DNA from: Bradyrhizobium sp. CCGE-LA001
GTDB lineage: Bacteria > Pseudomonadota > Alphaproteobacteria > Rhizobiales > Xanthobacteraceae
Assembly (NCBI RefSeq): GCF_000296215.2
Contig: NZ_CP013949.1
Coordinates: 7,769,500 to 7,833,499 of the forward strand
Length of the DNA stretch: 64,000 bases
Direction of reading: 5' to 3'
The position numbers and the translations under genes were made by a program. Positions 17,926 through 25,895 of the stretch are shown here, one piece after another (positions within the stretch are counted from its first letter, which is position 1; the number at the start of each line of letters is the position of its first letter). The notes beneath the pieces were generated by a model. That model was not told the DNA's origin. It did not search any database and saw nothing but the letters and a program-made list of their open reading frames with translations.

Positions 17926-18606
17926 ATGACCGAGCAAAATGACACCCAAGACTCTGGGCAAGCCAAGGCCGGCGCGATCATCGTGCCGGTGACGCTGTTC
18001 GAGCAGAACTGCACCATCATCTGGGACGAGCCGACCAAGAAGGCGGTGGTGATCGACCCCGGCGGCGACGTGCCGAAGATTTTGGATGCGATCAAGCAGA
18101 CCGGCGTCACCGTTGAGAAGATCTGGCTGACCCACGGCCATATCGACCATGTCGGCGGCGCCGCGGATTTGCGCGATGCGCTGAAGGTGCCGATCGAGGG
18201 CCCGCATCAGGCGGACAAGTTCCTGCTCGACAACGTGGTCGAGAGCGGCGCGCGCTTCGGCATGACCGGGGTGCGCAATTTTGCGCCGGACCGCTGGCTC
18301 GACGAGGGCGCGCGCGTCTCGATCGGCGAGCTGCATTTCGACATCCTGCATTGCCCCGGCCACTCGCCGGGCAGCGTGGTGTTCTTCAACAAGGATTTGC
18401 GTTTCGCTCATGTCGGCGACGTGCTGTTCGCCGGCTCGGTCGGCCGCACCGATCTGCCCGGCGGCAATCACGCCACGCTGATCGACTCGATCAAGACAAA
18501 ACTGCTGCCGCTCGGCGACGACGTCGGCTTCATCTGCGGCCACGGCGCAGGTTCGAGCATCGGCCAGGAGCGGATGACCAATCCGTTCATCACGGGGGAA
18601 ATGTAG
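17926..18606 (+). CDS. MBL fold metallo-hydrolase (glyoxalase II-like, YcbL type)
   Basis: A 226-residue hydrolase with the full metallo-beta-lactamase metal site: THGHIDHVGG gives His70, His72, Asp74 and His75, then CPGHSPGS and GDVLFAGSVGR, and a final CGHG. The spacing and the GRTDLPGG segment match the YcbL/short glyoxalase II group, which cleaves S-lactoylglutathione-like thioesters or related compounds. It lacks the long C-terminal domain of classical GloB. It is probably cytoplasmic. The start ATG at 17926 was chosen by family length. Its promoter must lie in the 174 bases shared with the divergent alpha-glucosidase gene. Confidence 0.87.
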   Translation: MTEQNDTQDSGQAKAGAIIVPVTLFEQNCTIIWDEPTKKAVVIDPGGDVPKILDAIKQTGVTVEKIWLTHGHIDHVGGAADLRDALKVPIEGPHQADKFLLDNVVESGARFGMTGVRNFAPDRWLDEGARVSIGELHFDILHCPGHSPGSVVFFNKDLRFAHVGDVLFAGSVGRTDLPGGNHATLIDSIKTKLLPLGDDVGFICGHGAGSSIGQERMTNPFITGEM

Positions 18607-18657
18607 CGGGAGTTTATTGCGGCGTTCCGACTTGCGCGACTCCGCCGCACCAAACTC

Positions 18658-18720
18658 AGCCGTCGTCCCGGCGGAACCCATAACCACAGGAAGATGTGGT
18701 TACGGGGACTCGACGGCTGA
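18658..18720. repeat. Short intergenic inverted repeat (cagccgtcgtcccgg type)
   Basis: cagccgtcgtcccgg at the left pairs imperfectly with ggggactcgacggctg at the right; a central hairpin aaccaca/tgtggtt lies inside. It sits between the stop codons of two convergent genes and could act as a two-way terminator, although it has no T-run. Confidence 0.6.
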
Positions 18721-18723
18721 GAC

Positions 18724-19926
18724 TTACTTCATCAGCCCCGCGGCGGTCAGTGCGCGCGTGATGATCTGGCCGAGATCGAAGCTGCGGGTGGCCTCGCGCT
18801 TGGTGTCAGTGGGCTGTTCGGCGACGGCGGTGCGGATCGAGCGGGCGAGATGCGGCGCGGGTGTCAGCGCCGGCTTTGGCACCGCGGGCTTTGCCTCCGC
18901 TTTCTTCGTGGCGTCCGGAATCCAGCCGGTGAGGCCGAAGAATTTTGCGATGTGGTATGACGAGGAGATGCCAGCCTCGATCAGGAATGCGCCTTCCATG
19001 CCGTAACGCTGGTCGTTGTCGGCAAGGCCGAGCGGCGTGCCATGCGCCATGTCCGTGATGGCGTAGGACTCGACCAGCGTCTCGCCGTCCTTGTTCCACC
19101 AGGCCTGGCGCGGATAGCCGTCGACATTGATCTCGGCCATCGGTGCGTCCGGCAGGCCATGCAGATCGAGCCATTGCTTGACGATCTCGTTGGCATTGCC
19201 GGGATTGACGGTGCGGTCGGCGCTGCCGTGCCACACCGAGATCTTCGGCCAGGGGCCGCGATGATCGGAAGCGTTGCGCACGAGATCGCCGAGCTCGCGC
19301 GCGGGACGCGTTGGCGAATGGAACATGCCGTCCAGCGCTTCGCGCAAATTCGAGGCGATGCCGTAAGGAAGCCCGGCAATCACTGCGCCGGCCGCAAAGA
19401 CCTCCGGATAGGTCGCGAGCATCACCGACGTCATGCCGCCGCCGGCGGACAGGCCGGTGATGAAGATGCGCCTCGGATCGATGCGATGCGCCTCAACCAT
19501 ATGCGCGATCATCTCGCGGATCGAACGCGCCTCGCCGGAGTCGCGCACCATGTCTTCGGGATTGAACCAGTTGAAGCAGGTGTTGCCGTTATTGATGCGC
19601 TGCTGCTCGGGCATCACCAGCGCGAAGCCGTAGTGCTGCGCCAGCGTCGACCATCCCGCGCCGAGATCGTAACCGGCCGCGGTCTGGCCGCAGCCATGCA
19701 GCACGACGACCAGCGCACGCGGCGTCTGGAGCTGCGCCGGCACGAAGGCGAACATGTGCAAGGCGCCGGGATTGTCACCGAAATCCGTGACCTCCTGCAG
19801 CGGGCTGGAGGAATCCGCGCTGCGGCCGAGCTCGGCAAAGCGCAGACCGTCCAGCTTGGGCAGACGTCTCAACAGATCGACATTTCGGGCTAGCGACACG
19901 GCAAATTCCTGGTGGGCGACGTTCAA
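18724..19926 (-). CDS. PHB depolymerase family esterase (LpqC type)
   Basis: A 400-residue serine esterase of the extracellular PHB depolymerase/feruloyl esterase family. The nucleophile elbow GLSAG puts the catalytic Ser at 160. The oxyanion motif VVLHGCGQTAAGYD precedes it, and FNWFNPEDMVRDSGEA and WHGSADRTVNP are conserved in the group. The His is likely in DMAHGTPLG. The N-terminal region has no clear signal peptide, so it may be cytoplasmic despite the family name. The last 70 residues are a Lys/Ala/Pro-rich linker followed by a short helix. It is not related in sequence to the PhaZ at 7978-9306. Its substrate may be a polyester, an acetylated glycan or an aryl ester. Confidence 0.85.
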   Translation of the reverse strand: MNVAHQEFAVSLARNVDLLRRLPKLDGLRFAELGRSADSSSPLQEVTDFGDNPGALHMFAFVPAQLQTPRALVVVLHGCGQTAAGYDLGAGWSTLAQHYGFALVMPEQQRINNGNTCFNWFNPEDMVRDSGEARSIREMIAHMVEAHRIDPRRIFITGLSAGGGMTSVMLATYPEVFAAGAVIAGLPYGIASNLREALDGMFHSPTRPARELGDLVRNASDHRGPWPKISVWHGSADRTVNPGNANEIVKQWLDLHGLPDAPMAEINVDGYPRQAWWNKDGETLVESYAITDMAHGTPLGLADNDQRYGMEGAFLIEAGISSSYHIAKFFGLTGWIPDATKKAEAKPAVPKPALTPAPHLARSIRTAVAEQPTDTKREATRSFDLGQIITRALTAAGLMK

Positions 19927-20297
19927 CGTCCAGCCAAACCAGATAGTTGCTGCATTGCGAAATAAAAAGACCGTGCGCTGTCAATCTGGTGAAATTCGCG
20001 GGATTTCCCGCGAAAATCCGCAGATATCAACCGCAAATGCTTCAAATTCCTGCAGAGGCGCGACGCTTCCACGCCAGAAATGCGGCACATCACGATGAAT
20101 GTCACAAACAGCGCGAGCGAGACGAAAAAGGCTGCGCGTGCTGATTGCGGCCACTCCGGCCGCATTTCCGGTCGGTGCGGTCGTGCCGTAGGCGACGACG
20201 ATCATCGCGAGCACCAGCGCGGGGCGCCTCTTCGTTCGGTCGCGGATCTCGTCGCTCTCCACGCGTCCGATATCAATCGAGTCACGCCCTCTCGCCA
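19927..20297. other. Non-coding interval with an 8-bp palindrome
   Basis: This interval upstream of the esterase gene is richer in A and T than its surroundings. It carries TTCGCGGG (19995-20002), a four-base spacer, and the exact inverse CCCGCGAA (20007-20014), about 70 bases before the esterase start, which could be an operator. Short open frames here (for example an 80-codon minus-strand frame ending inside the esterase gene) lack support. Confidence 0.5.
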
Positions 20298-20383
20298 CGT
20301 CATCGCGAGCGCAGCGAAGCAATCCAGAGTTTCTCCGCCGAGACACTCTGGATTGCTTCGTCGCTACGCTCCTCGCAATGACG
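20298..20383. repeat. Intergenic inverted repeat, family B
   Basis: Arms cgtcatcgcgagcg and ctcctcgcaatgacg, inner arms gaagcaatccagagt and actctggattgcttcg. It is the same family as 10238-10324. Confidence 0.87.
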
Positions 20384-20429
20384 GCGTGGCACCATCGGGA
20401 CACTGAACGACATCCGCCTCCGCTGAGGC

Positions 20430-20477
20430 TCCTCCTCACCCCGGCCCTCTCGCCGCAAGCAGGGAAAAGGCGGAAGC
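20430..20477. repeat. Partial repeat, family F (ctcaccccggccctctc type)
   Basis: The string ctcctcaccccggccctctcgccgcaagc followed by agggaaaaggcgg resembles the element at 30712-30822 and looks like one half of it. It lies between a family B repeat and the start of the monooxygenase gene. Confidence 0.55.
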
Positions 20478-20596
20478 ACCTCGCCACGCCGCATGCCTGC
20501 ATTCCGCAACACGGGACATCGCGCGATTGCGTTCGTGCCGTCAGGCACGTAGCCTCATCGCCTCAACAAACAGAAAATCAAGCCGGAGAGACCGCC

Positions 20597-21832
20597 ATGG
20601 CGCGCCTGAAGTTCGGAGCCTTTCTTGCCCCGCATCACCCGATCGGGGAGCATCCGATGCTCCAGTTCCGGCGCGATCTCGACCTGGTCGAGCAACTCGA
20701 CGCGCTCGGCTACGACGAGTTCTGGTGTGGCGAGCATCACTCCTCCGGCTGGGAGATGATCGCATCGCCCGAGATGTTCTTGGCCGCGGCGGGCGAGCGC
20801 ACCAAGCGGATCAAGCTTGGCACCGGCGTGGTGTCGCTGCCCTATCACCATCCCTTCAACGTCGCCCAGCGCATGGTGCAGCTCGACCACATGACCGGCG
20901 GCCGCGCCATCTTCGGCTCCGGGCCCGGCGCGCTGGCGTCGGACGCGCACACGCTCGGCATCGACCCCATGACGCAACGCGACCGCCAGGACGAAGCCAT
21001 CGGCGTGATCCGCCGTCTTTTCAACGGCGAACGCGTCACCGCCAAGAGCGACTGGTTCACCATGAACGACGCCGCATTGCAGATCCTGCCCTTGCAGGAG
21101 GAGATGCCGTTCGTGGTGGCTTCGCAGATCTCGCCGTCGGGCATGACGCTCGCCGGCAAGTACGGCATCGGCATCATCTCGCTGGGATCGATGACGACGC
21201 AGGGACTGATGTCGCTGCAGCAGCAATGGCAGTTCGCGGAAGATGCTGCGAAGAAGCACGGCACCACGGTGAGCCGCGCCGACTGGCGCGTGCTGTTGAC
21301 CTTCCACATTGCCGAGACCCGCGAGCAGGCGCGCCGCGAGGCCGGCGCCGGGCTGATGCGCTGGCACAACGAATATAATGTCGGCACGCTGCAGCGGCCG
21401 GGCCTCACCGCGTTCTCCTCGCCCGATGAGGCCGTGGACAAGACCGCCTTCGTCGAAGGTGCGGCGTCCACCATCGGCACACCCGACGATCTCGTCAAAA
21501 CCATCAAGAACGTGATGCAGGTGTCCGGCGGCGTCGGCGCCATCATCGGCTTCGTGCACGACTGGGCCAACCCGGAGAACACCCGCCGCAGCTGGGACAT
21601 GGTGGCGCGCTACGTCGTGCCGGAGATCAACGGCTATATCGACGGCCTGCGCAAGTCGCAAAAATTCGTGATCGAGAATCGTGCGATATTCGAGCGCGCG
21701 GGACAGGCGGTGATGGCCAAGATCATGGAGAACGAAAAGGCCGCGGAGGCGCTAAAGGTCACGGGCCCCGGACGCGTCGCCATTCCCGCCGTCAACGCGC
21801 CGGATCTGCAGAAGGAAGCGGCGAAGCAATAG
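20597..21832 (+). CDS. LLM class flavin-dependent oxidoreductase
   Basis: A 411-residue luciferase-like (bacterial luciferase/LimB) monooxygenase that uses reduced FMN from a partner reductase to oxidise an organic substrate. Family signs are FGAFLAPHHPIGEHP at the start, LGYDEFWCGEHHSSGWE with the conserved Glu-His-His, LGTGVVSLPYHHP and GRAIFGSGPGAL. The closest named group I recognise is limonene 1,2-monooxygenase-like proteins, but the substrate cannot be read. A CGGAGAG ribosome site lies before ATG 20597. No flavin reductase gene is adjacent. A P450 gene follows 149 bases later and could belong to the same degradative function, but this is inference. Confidence 0.85.
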   Translation: MARLKFGAFLAPHHPIGEHPMLQFRRDLDLVEQLDALGYDEFWCGEHHSSGWEMIASPEMFLAAAGERTKRIKLGTGVVSLPYHHPFNVAQRMVQLDHMTGGRAIFGSGPGALASDAHTLGIDPMTQRDRQDEAIGVIRRLFNGERVTAKSDWFTMNDAALQILPLQEEMPFVVASQISPSGMTLAGKYGIGIISLGSMTTQGLMSLQQQWQFAEDAAKKHGTTVSRADWRVLLTFHIAETREQARREAGAGLMRWHNEYNVGTLQRPGLTAFSSPDEAVDKTAFVEGAASTIGTPDDLVKTIKNVMQVSGGVGAIIGFVHDWANPENTRRSWDMVARYVVPEINGYIDGLRKSQKFVIENRAIFERAGQAVMAKIMENEKAAEALKVTGPGRVAIPAVNAPDLQKEAAKQ

Positions 21833-21847
21833 GATGCGAAGCTACTC

Positions 21848-21890
21848 GTCGTCCGGCCTCGTGCGCAATTGCTCGCTAGGCCGGGACGAC
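21848..21890. repeat. Short intergenic inverted repeat
   Basis: cgtcgtccggcct pairs with aggccgggacgac across a 17-base centre. It resembles a shortened family C or E element. It follows the monooxygenase stop by 15 bases and may aid termination. Confidence 0.6.
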
Positions 21891-21981
21891 CGTAGGTGAC
21901 AATATTGTGCGCGATACGTTCACCGCATCGGCGTAGTCGGATGTGCTATGCTGGCCGGGACCTCCAACTGGAGCAATCGTC

Positions 21982-23358
21982 ATGTCGATGCAGAATGTGG
22001 CCGCCTCTGCGCTTCAGTTCACCGCGCCCAAACGCAACGAGCTGACCCACATCCCCGGCGACGAGGGTTGGCCGATCATCGGCAAGACGTTTCAGGTGCT
22101 GGCCGACCCTAAGGGCCATATCGAGAGGAACGGCGCCAAATACGGTCTGGTCTACCGCACCCACATCTTCGGCGAGACCAACATCGTGCTGCTCGGGCCC
22201 GAAGCCAATGAGCTCGTGCTGTTCGACCAGCAGAAACTGTTCTCCTCGACGCATGGCTGGAACAAGGTGCTCGGCCTGTTGTTTCCGCGCGGGCTGATGC
22301 TGCTCGATTTCGACGAGCACCGGCTGCATCGCAAGGCGCTGTCGGTCGCGTTCAAATCCGGGCCGATGAAATCCTACCTGTCCGATCTCGATCGCGGCAT
22401 TTCCGCGCGCGTTGCGCAATGGAAGACCAAGCAAGGCGAGATGCTGCTCTATCCGGCGATGAAGCAGCTCACGCTCGATCTCGCTGCGGCCTCGTTCCTC
22501 GGCGCCGATATCGGGCCTGAGGTCGATGAGATCAACCGCGCCTTCGTCGACATGGTCGCCGCTGCCGTCGCGCCGGTCCGCCGTCCCCTGCCGGGCACCC
22601 AGATGGCGCGCGGCGTGAAGGGCCGCAAGCGAATCGTCGCCTATTTCCGCGAGCAGATTCCGCTCCGGCGCGGCAATCACGGCGGCGACGATCTGTTCTC
22701 GCAGCTCTGCCGCGCCACCCACGAGGACGGCGCGCTGCTTTCGGAGCAGGACATCATCGACCATATGAGCTTCCTGATGATGGCGGCGCACGACACGCTG
22801 ACCTCGTCACTGACCTCCTTCATCGGCGAGCTCGCCGCCAATCCGGACTGGCAGGACAGGCTGCGGGCGGAAGTGCTCGCGCTCGGGCTCGCCCCGGATG
22901 CGCCGAGCAGCTTCGACGATCTCGAAAAGATGCCGCTGACCGAGATGGCGTTCAAGGAAGCGCTGCGACTCAAGCCGCCAGTGCCCTCGATGCCGCGCCG
23001 CGCGATGCGCGATTTCAGCTTCAAGGGTTTTGCGATTCCGGCCGGCACCGCGGTCGGCATCAATCCGCTCTACACCCATCACATGAAGGAGATCTGGCCC
23101 GAGCCTGACCGTTTCGATCCGCTGCGCTTCACCGAGGACGCCCAGCGCAACCGCCACCGCTTCGCCTTCGTGCCGTTCGGCGGCGGCGCGCATATGTGCC
23201 TCGGCCTGCACTTCGCCTATATGCAGGCGAAATGCTTTGCGCGGCACTTCCTGCAGAACATCGAGGTGTCGCTAGAACCGGGCTATAAGCCGGACTGGCA
23301 GATGTGGCCGATCCCGAAGCCGAAGGACGGGTTGCGGGTGAGGCTGAAGGCGGTTTAG
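21982..23358 (+). CDS. Cytochrome P450
   Basis: A 458-residue soluble P450. The heme-binding loop FVPFGGGAHMCLG carries the cysteine ligand Cys406. The K-helix ExxR is EALR at 326-329. The I-helix reads MMAAHDTLTSS, so His replaces the usual Gly before the acid of the AGxDT motif. The protein has no membrane anchor. The style (DFDEHRLHRKALSVAFK in the C-helix, AAHDT in the I-helix) is closer to the CYP26/CYP120-like bacterial group than to CYP102 or CYP101. Ferredoxin and reductase genes are not adjacent. The start at 21982 follows a GGAGC site; Met at 21988 is also possible. The substrate is unknown. Confidence 0.9.
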   Translation: MSMQNVAASALQFTAPKRNELTHIPGDEGWPIIGKTFQVLADPKGHIERNGAKYGLVYRTHIFGETNIVLLGPEANELVLFDQQKLFSSTHGWNKVLGLLFPRGLMLLDFDEHRLHRKALSVAFKSGPMKSYLSDLDRGISARVAQWKTKQGEMLLYPAMKQLTLDLAAASFLGADIGPEVDEINRAFVDMVAAAVAPVRRPLPGTQMARGVKGRKRIVAYFREQIPLRRGNHGGDDLFSQLCRATHEDGALLSEQDIIDHMSFLMMAAHDTLTSSLTSFIGELAANPDWQDRLRAEVLALGLAPDAPSSFDDLEKMPLTEMAFKEALRLKPPVPSMPRRAMRDFSFKGFAIPAGTAVGINPLYTHHMKEIWPEPDRFDPLRFTEDAQRNRHRFAFVPFGGGAHMCLGLHFAYMQAKCFARHFLQNIEVSLEPGYKPDWQMWPIPKPKDGLRVRLKAV

Positions 23359-23368
23359 GCGTTCAACT

Positions 23369-23488
23369 CTCGTGTCCCGGACGCGCGTAGCGCGAGCCGG
23401 GACCCAAAAAGCCCAGGGCAAGTCGCGAATAGATGGGCCCCGGCTCTGCGGAGCGGCACTTCGCGCCGCGCCGCGTCCGGGGCACGAG
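23369..23488. repeat. Intergenic inverted repeat, family E
   Basis: ctcgtgtcccggacgcgc and gcgtccggggcacgag form the outer arms; gcgagccgggaccc and ggccccggctctgc the inner ones. Same family as 13345-13461. In both places a family A element is next to it, but in the opposite order. Confidence 0.85.
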
Positions 23489-23531
23489 ACCTGTCCGCTG
23501 CGCGCCCCAATCGAACGCCTTGCGCAGTCTC

Positions 23532-23629
23532 GTAGGGTGGGCAAAGCGAAGCGTGCCCACCATGCCTCCCCGGACTCGAACACCGATCGTGGGCACGGCG
23601 CGCGAAGAGCGCGCCTTTGCCCACCCTAC
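23532..23629. repeat. Intergenic inverted repeat, family A
   Basis: gtagggtgggcaaagcg at the left and tttgcccaccctac at the right, with inner arms gcgtgcccac and gtgggcacggc. It ends 20 bases before the SDR stop codon. Confidence 0.88.
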
Positions 23630-23648
23630 GGCACCGTCGCCGAAGCTT

Positions 23649-24488
23649 CTACGCCCCCTGATCGAACGCCTTGCGCAGGGCCACATAGCCCTGCTGCTGC
23701 TGGCTCCAATTGCGGCCGCCGGTCATGGCGCCGTCGACGACGAGGTCGTGGCCGTTGATGAAGCTGGATTCGTCGCTGGCCAGGAAGACCGCGGCCTGCG
23801 CGATGTCGTCGGGAAGACCGGCGCGCGGGATCGGCTGCGCGGTCTTGTAGACTTCGCGCATCACCGCCGGGGTCTTCTCGGCAGCGTCGGTCGAGAGCCC
23901 CAGCGCCTTGCCGAAAATGCCGGTCGCGATCGCGCCGGGCGAGATCGCGTTGACGCGCACATTCGATTCGCCGAGCTCCATCGCCACGCATTTGGTGAGA
24001 TGGATCACCGCCGCCTTGGCCGCGCTGTAAACCATCGAGGACGAGAACCCGGCGAGACGGCCGGCGATGCTGCCATTGTTGATGATGCTGCCGGAACCTT
24101 GGCTCTTCATGTGAGGCGCGGCGTGCTTCATGCCAAGCATGACGCTGCGCACCAGCGTCGCCATCGCCGCGTCGAACCGCTCGACCTCCAGGCCTTCGAT
24201 CCCGCCGGTCTGCGCCGGACCGCCGGCATTGTTAAAAAGGCAGTCGATCCTGCCGAACTTGTCCACGGCGAGCGCGATCAGCGCCTGCATCTGCGCTTCG
24301 ACCGTGACATCGGTCTGGCGGAAGACGCAATTGGCTCCGAGCTGCTTCGCCAGCGCCTCGCCTTCCGGGACGCGGCGACCCGCGATCACAATTTTGGCAC
24401 CTTCGGCAACGAAGACTTCCGCGGTACGCAACCCAATTCCGCTCGTCGCGCCGGTGATGACCGCAACCTTGCCGTCCAGCCTGCCCAT
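23649..24488 (-). CDS. SDR family NAD(P)-dependent oxidoreductase
   Basis: A 279-residue short-chain dehydrogenase of the classical type. The cofactor motif TGATSGIG is at 12-19, NNAG at 86-89, catalytic Ser140 lies in NNGSIAG, and YSAAK gives Tyr154 and Lys158. The arginine-rich segment IAGRRVPEGE after strand 2 favours NADP or NAD use but does not decide it. The C-terminus is longer than usual and Gln-rich (WSQQQQGY). The substrate is not known. The start at 24488 gives the family N-terminus directly. It stands alone, facing a P450 gene and divergent from an HWE kinase gene. Confidence 0.88.
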   Translation of the reverse strand: MGRLDGKVAVITGATSGIGLRTAEVFVAEGAKIVIAGRRVPEGEALAKQLGANCVFRQTDVTVEAQMQALIALAVDKFGRIDCLFNNAGGPAQTGGIEGLEVERFDAAMATLVRSVMLGMKHAAPHMKSQGSGSIINNGSIAGRLAGFSSSMVYSAAKAAVIHLTKCVAMELGESNVRVNAISPGAIATGIFGKALGLSTDAAEKTPAVMREVYKTAQPIPRAGLPDDIAQAAVFLASDESSFINGHDLVVDGAMTGGRNWSQQQQGYVALRKAFDQGA

Positions 24489-24667
24489 GGAATGTTCCCG
24501 TTTCGAATGATTTGATTTTCAGATGGCGGACACTGACAGATGATGGCGCCGCGACGGCCACTATTCCCGCCGGCCCGCGGGAAGGCAAGCTTTGCTTGCG
24601 CTTCCGGCATGCGTAACATCCGCCACCAACGCTCGACCTTCAGACGGGCGTCGCGACCGGGCTGGGC

Positions 24668-25633
24668 ATGGGGAAGCTGATCGACGAGTTCCGCAAAGGC
24701 TGGCAGGGTGTGGCGCCGCCATCACTCGGCCTGAGCATCGCCTTCGCGGTCGCGTGCCTGCTGGTCGCGACACTGACACGCTGGGGTCTCGCCCATGTGC
24801 GGCCCGACGTCTATTTCACCCCCTACTTTCCCGCCGTGTTCTTTGCCGCCGCCTTCGGCGGCTTCAGGATCGGCATTGCGACGGCTCTGGTCGGCGGCGT
24901 GCTCGGCGTGATCGTCAATTTCGGCGACGCCTTCGCCGATCGCGCCCGGTTTGCCCTGCTGACGCTCTATTGGGTGGTTTGCGCGCTCACCATCTGGGGC
25001 GTCGAGCACTATCGCACGCTGCTGATCGAGCAGCGCCGGATTTCAAAGCGCCTGATTGAGGAGGAAGACTATCGCAAGCTGCTGGTCGACGAACTCCAGC
25101 ACCGGCTGAAGAACAAGCTGTCGACGGTGCACGCCGTGCTGCACCAGGTGCTGCACGACCAACCGCAGGTCTGGTCCCGGATCGATCCGAGGCTGCGTTC
25201 GCTGGCCGCAACCGACGATCTGATCTCGCGCATCGACAAGGGGGGCTGCGACATCCGCGATCTCCTGATCTCGGAGCTCGGGCCTTACGGCCATGTCCGC
25301 TTCACGCTCAACGGCGAGCGGCTGTTCCTGCCGCCGAAGCTCGCGGTGACGCTGTCGCTGATGTTTCACGAGCTCGCCACCAACGCGGGCAAGTATGGCG
25401 CGTTCTCTGCGCCGCGCGGATTGCTGCAGGTGTCCTGGACCATCACCGGCGATCGCCTCACCATCACCTGGGACGAAACCGAGGGACCGAGCATCGGTGA
25501 GGTGTCGGCTCCGGGCTTCGGCACCAAATTGCTGAAGTCGGCGCTCTCGGCCTTCGACGGCAAGACCGAGCTCTCCTATCTGGCCACCGGCCTGCATTGC
25601 ATCATGCAATGCCGCATCCCCCCGAACGGTTAG
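24668..25633 (+). CDS. HWE/HisKA_2-type sensor histidine kinase with membrane domain
   Basis: A 321-residue kinase. Residues 20-110 hold about four membrane helices with a DUF4118-like pattern (YFTPYFPAVFFAAAFGGFRIGI), as in KdpD-type sensors. A short linker leads to DELQHRLKNKLSTVHAV with the phosphorylated His145. The ATP-binding part has the FHELATNAGKYGAFS motif, typical of the HWE/HisKA_2 class that feeds general stress response and light sensing in alphaproteobacteria. No PAS domain or response regulator gene is adjacent. The gene is monocistronic and divergent from the SDR gene. Confidence 0.87.
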   Translation: MGKLIDEFRKGWQGVAPPSLGLSIAFAVACLLVATLTRWGLAHVRPDVYFTPYFPAVFFAAAFGGFRIGIATALVGGVLGVIVNFGDAFADRARFALLTLYWVVCALTIWGVEHYRTLLIEQRRISKRLIEEEDYRKLLVDELQHRLKNKLSTVHAVLHQVLHDQPQVWSRIDPRLRSLAATDDLISRIDKGGCDIRDLLISELGPYGHVRFTLNGERLFLPPKLAVTLSLMFHELATNAGKYGAFSAPRGLLQVSWTITGDRLTITWDETEGPSIGEVSAPGFGTKLLKSALSAFDGKTELSYLATGLHCIMQCRIPPNG

Positions 25634-25666
25634 CGGCGCGACCACTTGGGGACCCTCGCAAGTTGT

Positions 25667-25696
25667 CGTCATGCCCCGGCTTGTCCCGCCATGACG
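25667..25696. repeat. Short inverted repeat, family D core
   Basis: cgtcatgcc at 25667-25675 pairs imperfectly with gccatgacg near 25688-25696, with a pyrimidine/purine-rich core cggcttgtcccg. It is a short version of the elements at 59439-59564 and 61302-61385. Confidence 0.55.
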
Positions 25697-25895
25697 TCGA
25701 CACAAGCGAAAGAGAACCGCGCGTAGTTTCACTCGGCGCATTGACGCCCTGTTAATGACGATCGTCGACCCGCGTCGCATCGCCGCAAATTTCAGCCAAA
25801 ACACCCCCGTATTTCTTCGGGGCCCTTAACCAAACTTAAGAGGGAACCGAGCAAGATCGCGTGCATTGCAAACGCGCGCTGAAACAAGAAAATTC

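Noticed and set aside
19923..20165. An 80-codon minus-strand frame with one hydrophobic stretch
   Set aside because: It ends in the esterase gene region with no ribosome site and spans a palindrome that looks regulatory.
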